DNA of 64,000 nucleotides from CAWCQC01 sp963819905 (GTDB lineage Bacteria; Actinomycetota; Thermoleophilia; Gaiellales; Gaiellaceae), in the NCBI GenBank assembly GCA_963819905.1, contig CAWFXP010000001.1, positions 186,001-250,000 of the forward strand, read 5' to 3'. Position 1 is the stretch's first letter. Every line of letters starts with the position of its first letter. Positions 8,479-18,034 of this stretch are shown here, in pieces. A program made the position numbers and the translations under genes. Below the pieces are notes generated by a model. That model searched no databases and was not told the origin of the DNA. It saw nothing but the letters and a program-made list of their open reading frames with translations.

Positions 8479-9575
8479 GCCCAGACGGCCTCGGCGGTCT
8501 CGGCCACCGCCCGGAGCTTCGCCGTCTCGTCCTCGATGGTGAGAGCGTTTCCGAGGATCGACGTGGCGAAGCCGCACTGCGGCGAGACGGCGAGGCGCTC
8601 GACCGGGATGAAGGCGCTCGCCTCCCGAATCCGTGCCACCAGCTCCTCGACCGTCTCGCGGCGTGCGGTCTTCGTCGTCACCAGGCCGAGCACGGCCACC
8701 TTGTCCTCGGGAACGTGCGCGAGCGGCGCGAAGTCCCCGGAGCGCTCGTCGTCGTACTCGAGCAAGAGGCGCTCCGCGTTGATCTTCGGGAAGAGGCGCG
8801 CTGCCAGCCAGTCGTACCCACCGGAGACGAGCCAGCGGCTCGCCTGGTTCCCGCGGCAGAGATGGAAGCTGAACGTCACGCCGGGATGGCTTCCGATGAC
8901 GTGGTTGTCCAGCTCGAGCCCCAGGTCGAGCCAGCGCTCCGCGGGCCAGCCGCGGCTCGCGTAGAAGTCGCGCCAGCGCGGCTCGACGAGCAGCGGGTAC
9001 TGCGGTGCGTCGATCTGGATCGCCGTCGCTCCGAGCGCGACCAGCTCGCCGACCTCCTCGCGGAGGATGTCGGCGACGTCCTCGAGATACCGGTCGAGGG
9101 TCGGGTACTCGGCCGGTGCCCTCGCCGGGTCGTAGAAGCTCGACAGCATGCTCGGGCTCGGCAGCGTCACCTTGAGCACGCGGTTCGTCCGGCCCCGGGC
9201 GTAGACGAACTCCTCCGTCGAGAGGCCGCGCAACCGCCTGAGCTTCCCGACGACCGCGAGCGGCGGGCGCTCGAGCGCGAGATCGCCGACCTCGTCGGAG
9301 TGCCACTCTCCCCAGAGGAACGCATCGAGATCCCAGTCCGCGAAGCCCTCGACGGCCGCCGGGAGCTGGCTCTGGAAGGACAGCCGCCTCATCTCGCCGT
9401 CCGTGACGACGTCGAGCCCGGCTTCCTCCTGGAGGCGGATCGCCCAGTCGACGGCCTCGTCCTCGATGCGCTTGAACGCGGGAATCGAGAGCTCGCCCCG
9501 CTCGAGCCCCTCACGCGCGTCGAGCAACTCGGGTGGGCGCAGCAGGCTGCCGACGACGTCGCTGCGCGGCACCAT
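8475..9575 (-). CDS. MetE C-terminal-like (cobalamin-independent methionine synthase family) protein
   Basis: 366 aa, resembling the catalytic half of MetE and the uroporphyrinogen-decarboxylase-like fold. Opening RSDVVGSLLRPPELL is the family start signature. Zinc-ligand candidates are the His and Cys in SFHLCRGN, Glu in LLLEYDD and Cys in VSPQCGFAT. It lacks the N-terminal half of true MetE. Stand-alone proteins of this type are methyltransferases or C-S-bond enzymes of varied function. It is first in a two-gene operon with the ammonia-lyase homologue, so the two may act on the same small molecule (inference). Confidence 0.87.
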   Translation of the reverse strand: MVPRSDVVGSLLRPPELLDAREGLERGELSIPAFKRIEDEAVDWAIRLQEEAGLDVVTDGEMRRLSFQSQLPAAVEGFADWDLDAFLWGEWHSDEVGDLALERPPLAVVGKLRRLRGLSTEEFVYARGRTNRVLKVTLPSPSMLSSFYDPARAPAEYPTLDRYLEDVADILREEVGELVALGATAIQIDAPQYPLLVEPRWRDFYASRGWPAERWLDLGLELDNHVIGSHPGVTFSFHLCRGNQASRWLVSGGYDWLAARLFPKINAERLLLEYDDERSGDFAPLAHVPEDKVAVLGLVTTKTARRETVEELVARIREASAFIPVERLAVSPQCGFATSILGNALTIEDETAKLRAVAETAEAVWA

Positions 9576-9699
9576 GCGGCGAGTCTAGAGCCTCGGAGCG
9601 CCGCCGCACGGCGGGTCGGCTCGTCGTGTTTGTAATGCTGCCCGCCCGGGGACGACTACCCGGCAAGCTGTACCATTTCGGCACAGGCCCGGTCACGGC

Positions 9700-10887
9700 A
9701 TGAGAGACATCCTCGTCGTCTGCCCGCAGGAGCGGGACCTCCAGGCAATCCGGGCCGCGGGTCTCGATTCGCGCTACCGCATCCACTTCGCGGGCGCCGA
9801 TCTCGACGCGATCGACGTGTTCGACCCGCAGGAGTTCGTCGAGGAGTGCGACGAGATCCCGGCCGACGGAGTCATCGGCACGAAGGACCGCTCCGCGCTG
9901 CTCGCGGCGCTCATCGCCGAGCGCCGTGGCCTGCCGGGCCCGAGCCCGCGCGCCCTCATCGCGTGCCAGTTCAAGCCGACCGCGCGCGCGCTCGAGCGCG
10001 CGACCATGCCGGCGGCCACCCCGAGGTTCGCCCTGCTCGACGGGCGCCCGCCGTTCGGCCCGCCCTTCTTCGTGAAGCCCGTCGTCGGCCGGCTCTCGCA
10101 ACGCGCTCGTCGAATCGACGACCCGGCCGACATCGAGCGGCTCGAAGACGTCGACGAGTACATGACGAGCTACGCGCGCATCGCGGAGCTCGCGGGACTG
10201 CATCCCGACGCCGTCCGCGGGTTCCTTGCGGAGGAGCTCCTCTCGGGCCAGGAGGTGACGGTCGAGGGCTACGTCCACGACGGCGAGATGACCGCCATCG
10301 GCGTCACCGACTCCGTCAAGTACCCGGGCACGAACAGCTTCGAGCGGTTCGAGTACCCGACGGCCCACTCCGCGGAGCGCGAGGCGGAGCTCGCGGACGT
10401 CGTCGCCCGCGTGCTGGCTGCGCTCGGCTTCGACGGAGGCTTCTTCAACGCCGAGTTCTTCATCCCGGACGAGGATTCGCCCGCGCGGATCATCGAGGTG
10501 AACGCCCGGATCTCGTCCCAGTTCTGGCCGCTCGTCCAGGCGGTGGACGGGCAGTCGACCTACGAGGCGCTGTTCGCTCTCGCCTGCGGCGACGACCCGG
10601 CCTGGCAGGTCGGGCCGCCGCAGGGTGTCGCCATCTCGTACTGCCTGCGCGTCTTCGAGGACGCCTATGTCCGGCAGGTGCCCGATCCCGAGGACGGCCT
10701 CGAGCTCCTCGCCCGTCCGGGACTTCGGCTCTCCCAGCAGGGACGGAACGACGCCCAGAGCTACCGGCTCTGCATCTTCGACGAGGTCGGCGAGACGCGC
10801 GAGCAGGCGGTCGAGCGCTGCCGGGCGCGGGCCGAGCGTCTCCGGGAAGGGTTCGAGCTCGAGCCCGTGCGCGTCGGCGCCCGGTGA
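9700..10887 (+). CDS. ATP-grasp domain protein
   Basis: ATP-dependent carboxylate-amine/thiol ligase fold, 395 aa. The N-terminal Rossmann-like part (RDILVVCPQERDLQAI) is followed by an ATP-grasp core: FFVKPVVGRLSQRA (ATP-binding Lys region), AEELLSGQEVTVEGYV, and FNAEFFI plus IIEVNARISSQFW (Mg-binding Glu and Asn). It resembles carbamoyl-phosphate-synthase-like and BtrJ/LysX-type ligases; the substrates are unknown. The stop overlaps the GTG of the following VOC gene by four bases, and the upstream 124-base divergent gap probably holds its promoter. Confidence 0.87.
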   Translation: MRDILVVCPQERDLQAIRAAGLDSRYRIHFAGADLDAIDVFDPQEFVEECDEIPADGVIGTKDRSALLAALIAERRGLPGPSPRALIACQFKPTARALERATMPAATPRFALLDGRPPFGPPFFVKPVVGRLSQRARRIDDPADIERLEDVDEYMTSYARIAELAGLHPDAVRGFLAEELLSGQEVTVEGYVHDGEMTAIGVTDSVKYPGTNSFERFEYPTAHSAEREAELADVVARVLAALGFDGGFFNAEFFIPDEDSPARIIEVNARISSQFWPLVQAVDGQSTYEALFALACGDDPAWQVGPPQGVAISYCLRVFEDAYVRQVPDPEDGLELLARPGLRLSQQGRNDAQSYRLCIFDEVGETREQAVERCRARAERLREGFELEPVRVGAR

Positions 10888-11267
10888 CCCGGCTCGGCTA
10901 CGCGATCCTCTTCGTCTCCGACCTCGAGCGCTCGATCCGCTTCTACCGGGACGCGCTCGGGCTGCCCTTCCGGTTCGCGAACGAGAGCTACGCCGAGTTC
11001 GCCACCGAGGGCGCCAAGTTCGCGCTCTACGCCCGCTCGCACCTGCCGGAGCTGATCGGGCGCGAGGCGCCGCCGGGGCCCGCGCCCTGGCCGCAGGGCG
11101 AGATCGCGTTCCTCTGCGACGACGTCGACGCCGAGCACGAGCGCCTCGCCGCCGACGGCGTCACGATCCTCTCGCCCCCGACCGACCGGCCCTGGGGCGA
11201 GCGGACACTGCACGTCGCGGATCCTGACGGCAACGTCGTCGAGCTCACGAGACCGAAACATCCGTAG
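10884..11267 (+). CDS. VOC/glyoxalase family protein
   Basis: Single vicinal-oxygen-chelate module pair, 127 aa, starting at GTG 10884 which overlaps the ATP-grasp stop. Typical elements are LGYAILFVSDLERSIRFYRD at the start, the middle GEIAFLCDDVDAEHERL, and VADPDGNVVEL with the C-terminal Glu ligand. The usual first His is replaced (LGYAILF), so the metal set is incomplete and the protein may be a binding or resistance-type VOC rather than glyoxalase I. It is coupled to the ATP-grasp gene and followed by two palindromic repeats. Confidence 0.83.
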   Translation: MTRLGYAILFVSDLERSIRFYRDALGLPFRFANESYAEFATEGAKFALYARSHLPELIGREAPPGPAPWPQGEIAFLCDDVDAEHERLAADGVTILSPPTDRPWGERTLHVADPDGNVVELTRPKHP

Positions 11268-11330
11268 GGGCCGGACCTGTCCGGCCCCGCTCACGGGGGA
11301 AGCAACCGTAGGGGCCGGACCTGTCCGGCC
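11264..11330. repeat. Two more copies of the GTAGGG palindromic repeat
   Basis: Two direct copies (11264-11288 and 11308-11330) of the hairpin element also found at 6904-7047. Both keep GGCCGGACCTGTCCGGCC exactly. They sit between the convergent VOC and sodA genes, and the first copy begins inside the VOC stop codon, as at the Rieske gene. This recurring position at gene ends supports a transcription-termination or mRNA-stability role. Confidence 0.85.
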
Positions 11331-11347
11331 CGCGCTTCCCGGGCCGG

Positions 11348-11950
<603 letters not shown>

Positions 11951-12378
11951 GGCGCGGTCCTTTCTCCTGGTGGTTTCCGTGGAGGGAATCTACCCGAGGA
12001 GCGAGGGATCCCACGCTGCCGAGAAGCGCGCGGTCGTTCGCCCGCCCGGCGTTACCAGGCCTTCACGGAGCCGCCACGTAGGAATGCGCCGGCGCAGGCG
12101 GCAAAAGCCGCCCGCAGCCAGCGCGATCCCCGCTCGGCGCCGCTCACCGAACGGTCCGTGCCGCAGCGTCTTGGGTGGGGGGTCCCGGGGTGCCGCATGG
12201 TTGTCTCTTGCGACCGCTCCGCTTCGTTTCTCTCGCCTCGAGATCCGAGGTGCGCGGGGGTCGATGCAAGGCTTGGTTCGCACTCTATGGAGATCGCGGG
12301 ATTCGTCAAGGGCTGTCGGGCTGCGTCGTAGACTTCGCCTGTGTCCGCTAGATACGGGCATCCGGGCCGCGGCGGTTT
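11951..12378. other. Intergenic region with one hairpin, no convincing gene
   Basis: 428 bases between divergent sodA and the epimerase gene. Short ORFs here have Arg/Pro-rich, non-protein-like translations and no ribosome-binding site. A stem-loop with 9-base arms (12094-12102 and 12107-12115, one mismatch, loop AAAA) is the only clear structure. The region should contain the promoters of both flanking genes, but I cannot place -10/-35 boxes with confidence. Confidence 0.5.
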
Positions 12379-13116
12379 GTGATGCGCCGCGTCCTCGTGA
12401 CGGGCGCCGAGGGCGTGATCGGTTCGGCCGTCCGCGAGCGGCTGGCGGGCCGCTACGAGCTCGTCTCGCTCACGCGCGCGCCCGCAGGCTTCGCGAGCCA
12501 CGTCGGGGACATCGCCGATCCGGCGGCGATCGCGCCGGCGTTCGAGAACGTCTCCGCTGTCGTCCATCTCGCGGCCTCGGTGTCGGTCGACTCACCCTGG
12601 GAAGACGTGTTGCGCGACAATGTGATCGGCACGCGCAACGTCTTCGAAGCCGCCCGGCTCGCCCGCGTCGAGACGGTCGTCTTCGCCTCGAGCAACCACG
12701 TCGTCGGCTCGTGGGAGCTGGAGCACGCCCCATCCCTCTACGAGCTCGACGACCCGCGGCGCCTCGACGAGCGGGCGGAGTTCCGACCCGACTCGCTGTA
12801 CGGGGTCTCGAAGTGCTTCGGCGAGGCGCTCGGCCGGTACTACGCGGAGGCGTTCGGCATGCGCGTCGTCTGTCTGCGGATCGGCACCGTGCGGGGCGAC
12901 GACGATCCGTGCGCGAGCCCGGCTTCGAAGCGCCTGCGCGCGACGTGGCTCAGCCGGCGGGACTGCTGCGAGCTGATCGCCTGCGCGCTCGAGTCAGGAG
13001 ACACGGGCTTCGCGATCGTCTACGGAACGTCCGACAACCCGCGCCAGATCTGGAGCCTCGACGGAGCGCGGGCCCTCGGCTACGAGCCGAGAGACGCCGC
13101 GCCCGTCGACTGCTGA
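12379..13116 (+). CDS. NAD-dependent epimerase/dehydratase, uronate-dehydrogenase-like
   Basis: Extended SDR of 245 aa. Motifs: Rossmann TGAEGVIG, DIADPAAI, HLAASVSVD, FASSNHVVGSWE, catalytic YGVSK and CLRIGTV. The FASSNHVVG stretch and the short length are characteristic of NAD-dependent uronate dehydrogenases, which oxidise glucuronate or galacturonate to the aldarolactone. The assignment is by resemblance and the substrate is unproven. The start is GTG 12379 or ATG 12382. An enolase-superfamily sugar-acid-type enzyme at 3066 could belong to the same pathway, but the two are 9 kb apart. Confidence 0.85.
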   Translation: MMRRVLVTGAEGVIGSAVRERLAGRYELVSLTRAPAGFASHVGDIADPAAIAPAFENVSAVVHLAASVSVDSPWEDVLRDNVIGTRNVFEAARLARVETVVFASSNHVVGSWELEHAPSLYELDDPRRLDERAEFRPDSLYGVSKCFGEALGRYYAEAFGMRVVCLRIGTVRGDDDPCASPASKRLRATWLSRRDCCELIACALESGDTGFAIVYGTSDNPRQIWSLDGARALGYEPRDAAPVDC

Positions 13117-13123
13117 GCTCGTC

Positions 13124-13621
13124 TCAGCTCGAGGCCGGCTCCCCGTGCAGATCGCGCTGCAGCTCTTCCTCGGCCTCCTTCGAGAGCGAGGTCTTCAGAA
13201 CCGTGCCGCCGAACTTGCTGAGCGCCTCGACGGCCTTGTCGGGCGTGACCTTCTCGACGATCAGGAAGAGCGCCGAGGTCCCGGGCTGCAGCATGTCCCG
13301 CACCTGGTTCTGGAACTCCTTGTCGATCCCGGTCTTCTCGATCTTCCCGAAGAGCGCGCCCAGGCCTGCGCCGACGGCCATGCCGAAGACCGGCACGAAG
13401 AAGATGAGCCCGAACAGGAACCCCCAGAACATGCCCCAGGTCGCCCCCGCGCCCACCGTGTGCTGGTGCGTGGTGGTGTGGAACTTGCCCTCCGCGTCTC
13501 GGCGGATGGCGGCCATTGCGTCGGCTTCGATCAGGAGGTCGCCCTGCAGGCGCTCCGCCTCGCGAAGCGCGAGCTCGGCGGTTCCCTCGTCGTCGTAGCC
13601 GATCGCGATCAGATCAGACAT
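13124..13621 (-). CDS. DUF1269 family membrane protein
   Basis: 165 aa. N-terminal soluble alpha/beta part (MSDLIAIGYDDEGTAELAL), then a Gly/Phe-rich membrane hairpin (WGMFWGFLFGLIFFVPVFGM, about residues 62-82, continuing AVGAGLGALFG), then a second alpha/beta part with SALFLIVEKVTPDKAVEAL. This is the standard DUF1269 pattern of two ferredoxin-like halves around a glycine-rich membrane insert. The function is unknown; family members are often stress-associated. It converges with the epimerase gene seven bases away. Confidence 0.88.
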   Translation of the reverse strand: MSDLIAIGYDDEGTAELALREAERLQGDLLIEADAMAAIRRDAEGKFHTTTHQHTVGAGATWGMFWGFLFGLIFFVPVFGMAVGAGLGALFGKIEKTGIDKEFQNQVRDMLQPGTSALFLIVEKVTPDKAVEALSKFGGTVLKTSLSKEAEEELQRDLHGEPASS

Positions 13622-13723
13622 CGATCACTCCTTCCCATGCATCGGTTCGCGGGCGGAGCATACCGTCGCTTGGCCTCATCGACCCGCGATCCCGTTCACT
13701 CAGCGGGACTGGCATGGCGATCG

Positions 13724-15715
13724 TCATTGGAGAGTCTTGATCGCCCGCATGACCGCTTCGACGCCCGGCAGGGTCCGGTTCTCGAGATCCTTCTGATAGG
13801 GCACCGGCCGATGAGGCGCGCCGACCCGCACAATCGGCGCGTCGAGGTTCCAGAAACCATGCTCCGCGACGGCGGCGGCGATCTCGGCCCCGATGCCGCA
13901 AAACTGGACTGCCTCGTGGGCGATCACGACGCGCCCGGTTCTTGCGACCGACTCGAGGATCGTGTCGAGATCGAGCGGATAGAGGGTCCGCGGATCAACC
14001 ACTTCGACGTCTGTTCCTTCGTGTCGTAGCCGCTCCGCTGCGCGCATGGCAGCCGGTACGAGAGCCTGGGTCGCGACGACCGTGATGTCGTACCCTCTTC
14101 GCTTGATCTCTGCCTTTCCAAGCGGGATCTCGTAGCGTCCGGCCGGGACCGGGCTCTCGTCGAAGAGCAGAGACTTGGCCTCAAGAAAGACCACGGGATT
14201 GTCATCACGAATGGACGCTGCGAGCAGCCCCTTTGCGTCGGCTGGAGAGGACGGCGCGACCACCACGAGCCCGGGGATGTGTGCGAACCAGGCTTCGAGG
14301 CTTTGGGAGTGCTGAGCTGCAAGGCGGATGCCACCGCCGGAGGGGCCGCGCACGACGAGAGGAACGTGCGCGGCCCCTCCGGTCATGAACCGAAACTTCG
14401 CGGCCTGGTTGACGATTGCGTCCGCCGCGAGCGTTACGAAATCGAAGATCTGGAGCTCGACCACCGGCCGCAGCCCGGTGAGGGCTGCGCCGACGGCCAT
14501 GCCGACGAAGCCTCCTTCCGAGATAGGCGTGTTGCGGACCCGCCCGGCACCAAATTGCGCCCACAGCCCCTCCGTTGCGCGGAAGATCCCGCCGAGCGGC
14601 CCGACATCCTCACCGATCACGATTACGGTCTCGTCGGTCTCCATCTCGAGACGGAGGGCATCGCGGACAGCAGCGTAGAAGTCCATCGATATCGCCTCGT
14701 CGCTGACTGGAGGCGAGCCTTGCGGGGCATGCTGGACGTAGACGACGCTGTCGAGATCATCCACCCGTGGCACCGGCTCTCCCTCTGCCCAGCGAATCGC
14801 GTCTTGCAACTCGGTCTCGACCAAGTCGCGCACAACGGCCAGCGATTCGTGCTCGACACCCAGTCCGATGAGCACCGACTCCGCACGAGCGACGGGATCG
14901 CGACCGGCCCACTCGAGTGCGGCTCGAGGATCGCGAAGGTCTGGGAGGTTCGTCCGAACGGAGTGTTGCATCCTCCGGTATGTGGTCGCCTCGATGAGCG
15001 TGGGCCCGGCGCCGTCCCGGGCGCGGCGAACCGCAGTCTTCGTGCCACTACGCACTGCTGCCACATCGTTCCCGTCGATGGTTACGCCTGGCATCCCGTA
15101 TGCGGCGGCACGAGCGGCGATGCTCTCGACCGCTCGCACCTCACGCCATTCGGTAGACAGTGCAACGTCGTTGTTCTCGCACACGAAGACGACTGGGAGT
15201 TGCCAGACCGACGCGAGGTTCATGGCCTCGTGTGCGATCCCTTGATTCACGGCACCGTCGCCGAAGAACGCGATGGTTACCTGACCGCTCCGGCGGAGTT
15301 GGGCGCTGAGCGCGGATCCACAGCCGATCGAAAGGCCGGCGCCGACGATGCCATTGCAGCCGAGCACCCCAAGCTCGATGTCCGCGATGTGCATCGAGCC
15401 GCCCAGGCCGCCGCAGTAGCCGCTTGCCCGCCCCATCAGCTCGGCCATCATGCGCCTGATGTCCGCCCCTCTCGCGATGAGGTGCCCGTGGCTGCGGTGA
15501 TGACCCACGATGTAGTCGTCGGGCCTGAGCACCGAGGTGGCGCCGACTGCAACGGCCTCTTGGCCGATACAGCTGTGCGCGGTGCCTGTCACGATTCCGG
15601 CGGCGAAGAGCTCGGCAATCGCTTCCTCGAACCTCCGGATGAGGAACATCTGCCGGTAGGCCTCGAGGTCGTCCCGGGCGAACGACGGCGCCAGAGGAGA
15701 TGGATCTGCCGGCAT
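13724..15715 (-). CDS. Fused E1 alpha-beta subunit of a thiamine-diphosphate 2-oxo acid dehydrogenase
   Basis: 663 aa, E1 alpha (about 1-320) joined to E1 beta (about 335-663) in one chain. The alpha half has GHHRSHGHLIARG and the TPP motif GDGAVNQG...ENND. The beta half has VIGEDVGPLGGIF, NTPISEGGFVGMAVG, FMTGGAAHVPLVVRGPSGG and AHEAVQFCGIGAEIAAAV. E1 oxidatively decarboxylates pyruvate, acetoin or branched 2-oxo acids and passes the acyl group to E2. No E2 or E3 gene is adjacent. It diverges from the SDR-cupin-GntR operon across a palindromic promoter region, so co-regulation is likely. The start ATG 15715 gives the best N-terminus. Confidence 0.88.
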   Translation of the reverse strand: MPADPSPLAPSFARDDLEAYRQMFLIRRFEEAIAELFAAGIVTGTAHSCIGQEAVAVGATSVLRPDDYIVGHHRSHGHLIARGADIRRMMAELMGRASGYCGGLGGSMHIADIELGVLGCNGIVGAGLSIGCGSALSAQLRRSGQVTIAFFGDGAVNQGIAHEAMNLASVWQLPVVFVCENNDVALSTEWREVRAVESIAARAAAYGMPGVTIDGNDVAAVRSGTKTAVRRARDGAGPTLIEATTYRRMQHSVRTNLPDLRDPRAALEWAGRDPVARAESVLIGLGVEHESLAVVRDLVETELQDAIRWAEGEPVPRVDDLDSVVYVQHAPQGSPPVSDEAISMDFYAAVRDALRLEMETDETVIVIGEDVGPLGGIFRATEGLWAQFGAGRVRNTPISEGGFVGMAVGAALTGLRPVVELQIFDFVTLAADAIVNQAAKFRFMTGGAAHVPLVVRGPSGGGIRLAAQHSQSLEAWFAHIPGLVVVAPSSPADAKGLLAASIRDDNPVVFLEAKSLLFDESPVPAGRYEIPLGKAEIKRRGYDITVVATQALVPAAMRAAERLRHEGTDVEVVDPRTLYPLDLDTILESVARTGRVVIAHEAVQFCGIGAEIAAAVAEHGFWNLDAPIVRVGAPHRPVPYQKDLENRTLPGVEAVMRAIKTLQ

Positions 15716-15781
15716 TACGTTCGCTCTCGTCCGGAGGGGAGCGCCTTTTCCGGCGCAAGGTTTAGCATTCCCCAGCCTGTA

Positions 15782-15806
15782 ATGCATTATACGGAGTATC
15801 TTGCAT
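15782..15806. promoter_or_regulatory. Nested palindrome in the divergent promoter region, candidate GntR operator
   Basis: The 201-base gap between the divergent E1 and SDR genes is AT-rich relative to its surroundings. It contains a nested inverted repeat: outer arms ATGCA (15782) and TGCAT, inner arms ATAC and GTAT around GGA, with matched spacing. This looks like the binding site of a dimeric regulator. The GntR/FCD regulator encoded in the rightward operon (17306) is the natural candidate; this is inference. Confidence 0.55.
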
Positions 15807-15916
15807 CTAAATGAGCATATGGTATTCTCCTCGGCCGTGTTTGAGAGTCGATCCCGCCCGATCGGCCACGCCGGCAAGAACAGCCCCGTGTCGTCGCCTG
15901 GAAGGGCACCAGGGTC

Positions 15917-16708
15917 ATGAAGATGGAACACGAGGTGGCTATCGTCACCGGCGGAGGGCATGGCCTCGGTGCGGCGATCTCGCGCGTTCTTGCAGACGAA
16001 GGCTGCGCGGTCGCGGTGACGGATGTCCAGACGTCGGCAGCGGTGGCATGCGCCGGCGAGATAGGCGGGAAGGCGATCGGACTTCATCTCGACGTTCGTG
16101 ACCGATCGTCGATCGAGGCCGCCGTCTCGGAGACCGTGGAACGCCTGGGCGAGGTCTCGGTGCTCGTGAACAACGCTGGCATCAACCGAGTGGGGCCCTC
16201 GGAGACGTATGACGAATCGCTCTGGGACGAAGTGGTCGAGATCAACCTCACAGGCGTATTCCGTTGCTGTCAGGTCGTCGGGGCGCGCATGCTCGCCAAG
16301 GGGCGCGGATCGATCGTAAACCTCGCTTCGATTCATTCACGTATCGCAAGCCCCGGACGGGCCGCATATTGCGCCACCAAGACCGGGCTCGTCGGACTTA
16401 CGCGTGCGCTGGCAGTCGAATGGGCATCACGAGGTGTCCGGGTGAACGCTGTTGCACCCGGGTACATCGACACCCGCCTGACCAGAGACGCGATCGCGTC
16501 GGGGCTCATCTCGGAGGAGCAACTCCTCGACCGTGTCCCGCTAGGCCGACTGGGCACGCCGGAGCATGTCGCGCGTTCGGTCCTGTTCCTCGCCTCCTGG
16601 GAATCGGAGTACATCACAGGCACGACGATCGAGACGGATGGGGGCTACGTCGCATTCGGGGCCCCCGGACCGGCAAGCCGGATGCCTCCAGCTCCCTCGG
16701 CGCGATGA
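15917..16708 (+). CDS. Short-chain dehydrogenase/reductase (classical SDR)
   Basis: 263 aa NAD(P)-dependent oxidoreductase. Cofactor motif TGGGHGLG near residue 11, VTDVQ (an acidic residue after beta 2 favours NAD), NNAG, active-site Ser in VNLASIHS, catalytic YCATK, and VNAVAPGYIDT. It ends with a Pro/Ala-rich tail after ETDGGYVAFG. It is first gene of the rightward operon SDR-cupin-GntR-isomerase and probably oxidises a hydroxyl group of the compound the cluster degrades; substrate unknown. Confidence 0.9.
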   Translation: MKMEHEVAIVTGGGHGLGAAISRVLADEGCAVAVTDVQTSAAVACAGEIGGKAIGLHLDVRDRSSIEAAVSETVERLGEVSVLVNNAGINRVGPSETYDESLWDEVVEINLTGVFRCCQVVGARMLAKGRGSIVNLASIHSRIASPGRAAYCATKTGLVGLTRALAVEWASRGVRVNAVAPGYIDTRLTRDAIASGLISEEQLLDRVPLGRLGTPEHVARSVLFLASWESEYITGTTIETDGGYVAFGAPGPASRMPPAPSAR

Positions 16709-16742
16709 CGGGAGCTGTCCTCGACCCGAAAGGAACGACGGC

Positions 16743-17309
16743 ATGAGCAGGCCCTATGACGAGTCGTTCTACCGGGGTCATGGTTGGGACAACGTGACCG
16801 GACCCGACGCGGAGCGGACGCGTGAACTGACGGACACGCTCGAGGCGCGCAAGGAATGGCTCCCGCTCGTCGGCAAGCTCGACGAGGCCCGGCTGGTCGC
16901 TGAGTTCCCCGGATCGCAGTGCCTGCTTCCGATCAACTGGCTGGCGATCCCCGAGCGGAAATTCGAGTATGTCCTGATTCGAACTGAGCCGGGTCGCTCG
17001 TTTCCGGAGCACGTCCACGGATACGGCGACGAGATCTACCTCGTCCTGGGCGGTGAGGGAACCGTCTTTCTCGACGGGAAGGCGTACGAGGCCCGCGCGT
17101 CGGACATCTTTCACATCCCACCGGGCACGCCCCACGGCTACAAGGCATCAGAGGAGTCCGACACGACATTCGATCTCTTCGTCGTCAGTGCGCCTGGGGT
17201 CGCGGCCGAGCTACGGTCGCGCTACTGGGCGGTCGAGTCGGTCCCGCGCGAAGCGCCAAAGGACGCCGCTACAGGCAGCGCGCCCGAACGCGACGACGGG
17301 TCGCGATGA
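16743..17309 (+). CDS. Cupin domain protein
   Basis: 188 aa with a single C-terminal cupin barrel: motif 1 SFPEHVHGYGDEIYLVLGGEG-like (His, His, Glu ligands) and motif 2 FHIPPGTPHGYKA (His). About 75 residues before the barrel are helical and family-specific. It follows the SDR gene by 34 bases and overlaps the GntR regulator start by four bases, so the three are one transcript. Metal-dependent isomerase, dioxygenase or ligand-binding roles are all possible for this fold. Confidence 0.85.
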   Translation: MSRPYDESFYRGHGWDNVTGPDAERTRELTDTLEARKEWLPLVGKLDEARLVAEFPGSQCLLPINWLAIPERKFEYVLIRTEPGRSFPEHVHGYGDEIYLVLGGEGTVFLDGKAYEARASDIFHIPPGTPHGYKASEESDTTFDLFVVSAPGVAAELRSRYWAVESVPREAPKDAATGSAPERDDGSR

Positions 17310-17986
17310 CGCAGATCTCGACGAGCATGACAAAAAGGGACTGGGTGGCCAGCGAACTTCGCCGGCTCATCCTCAGCGGGTCGATTCCGAGAGGCAGGCG
17401 CATCCAGCTCGACGATATTGCCTCTCGATTCGAGGTCAGCATCACGCCGGTTCGCGAAGCCTTGCGCCAGCTCGAGGCCGAACGCCTCCTCGTCAGCGAG
17501 CCCCACAGAGGAGTCACCGTCCCGCTCGTCGATACCGAAGCGCTCAAGGCCGTGTACGTCATGCGTCGGCTCGCCGAGCCGTATGCCTTCGCTCGCGCCT
17601 CCCGCCGATTCTCGCGCCTCGACATCGAACGTGTCGATGAGCTCACGAGCGCGATGGAGACTGCCAACCTCGCTGGAGACGCTGCGGGCGTCAGCGCCGC
17701 GAACAGAGGCTTTCATTTCCTCTTCTTCGAGCGGTGTGGAATCCCCGGTCTGCCTGAACGGTTGGAGGAGCTCTGGATCGCGTTCCCGTGGGACGTGCTG
17801 ATGAGCGGCGATCACGTGGGCGGTTCGGTGGTTGAGCACCGCGAGATCATCGCGGCGGTTGAAGCAGACGATCCGGACCGTGTGAGGGGCGCAGCAGAAG
17901 CGCACGTCGCGCGCAGCTACTTCCTGATCGTCGATCACCTGCAAGTGGAATCTGGCCCCGATCCGTTCGATCTGACGCTCGACTGA
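17306..17986 (+). CDS. GntR family transcriptional regulator, FCD (FadR) subfamily
   Basis: 226 aa DNA-binding regulator. Residues about 8-72 form the winged helix-turn-helix (LRRLILSGSIPRGRRI, then FEVSITPVREALRQLE, the GntR signature). The C-terminal FCD domain is all-helical, with likely metal/ligand His residues in FHFLFF, VVEHREII and AAEAHVARSY. Overlap with the cupin gene places it in the regulated operon. It probably senses a pathway intermediate and represses the divergent promoters at 15716-15916, where a palindrome is found. Confidence 0.92.
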   Translation: MTQISTSMTKRDWVASELRRLILSGSIPRGRRIQLDDIASRFEVSITPVREALRQLEAERLLVSEPHRGVTVPLVDTEALKAVYVMRRLAEPYAFARASRRFSRLDIERVDELTSAMETANLAGDAAGVSAANRGFHFLFFERCGIPGLPERLEELWIAFPWDVLMSGDHVGGSVVEHREIIAAVEADDPDRVRGAAEAHVARSYFLIVDHLQVESGPDPFDLTLD

Positions 17987-18034
17987 CGACCGACGGAGCC
18001 ACAGACAGATGTCATCTGAAACGAGGAGGTCGAC

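Noticed and set aside
12052..12567. Small minus-strand ORFs in the sodA-epimerase gap
   Set aside because: The translation is Arg/Pro-rich, with no ribosome-binding site and an overlap with the epimerase gene.
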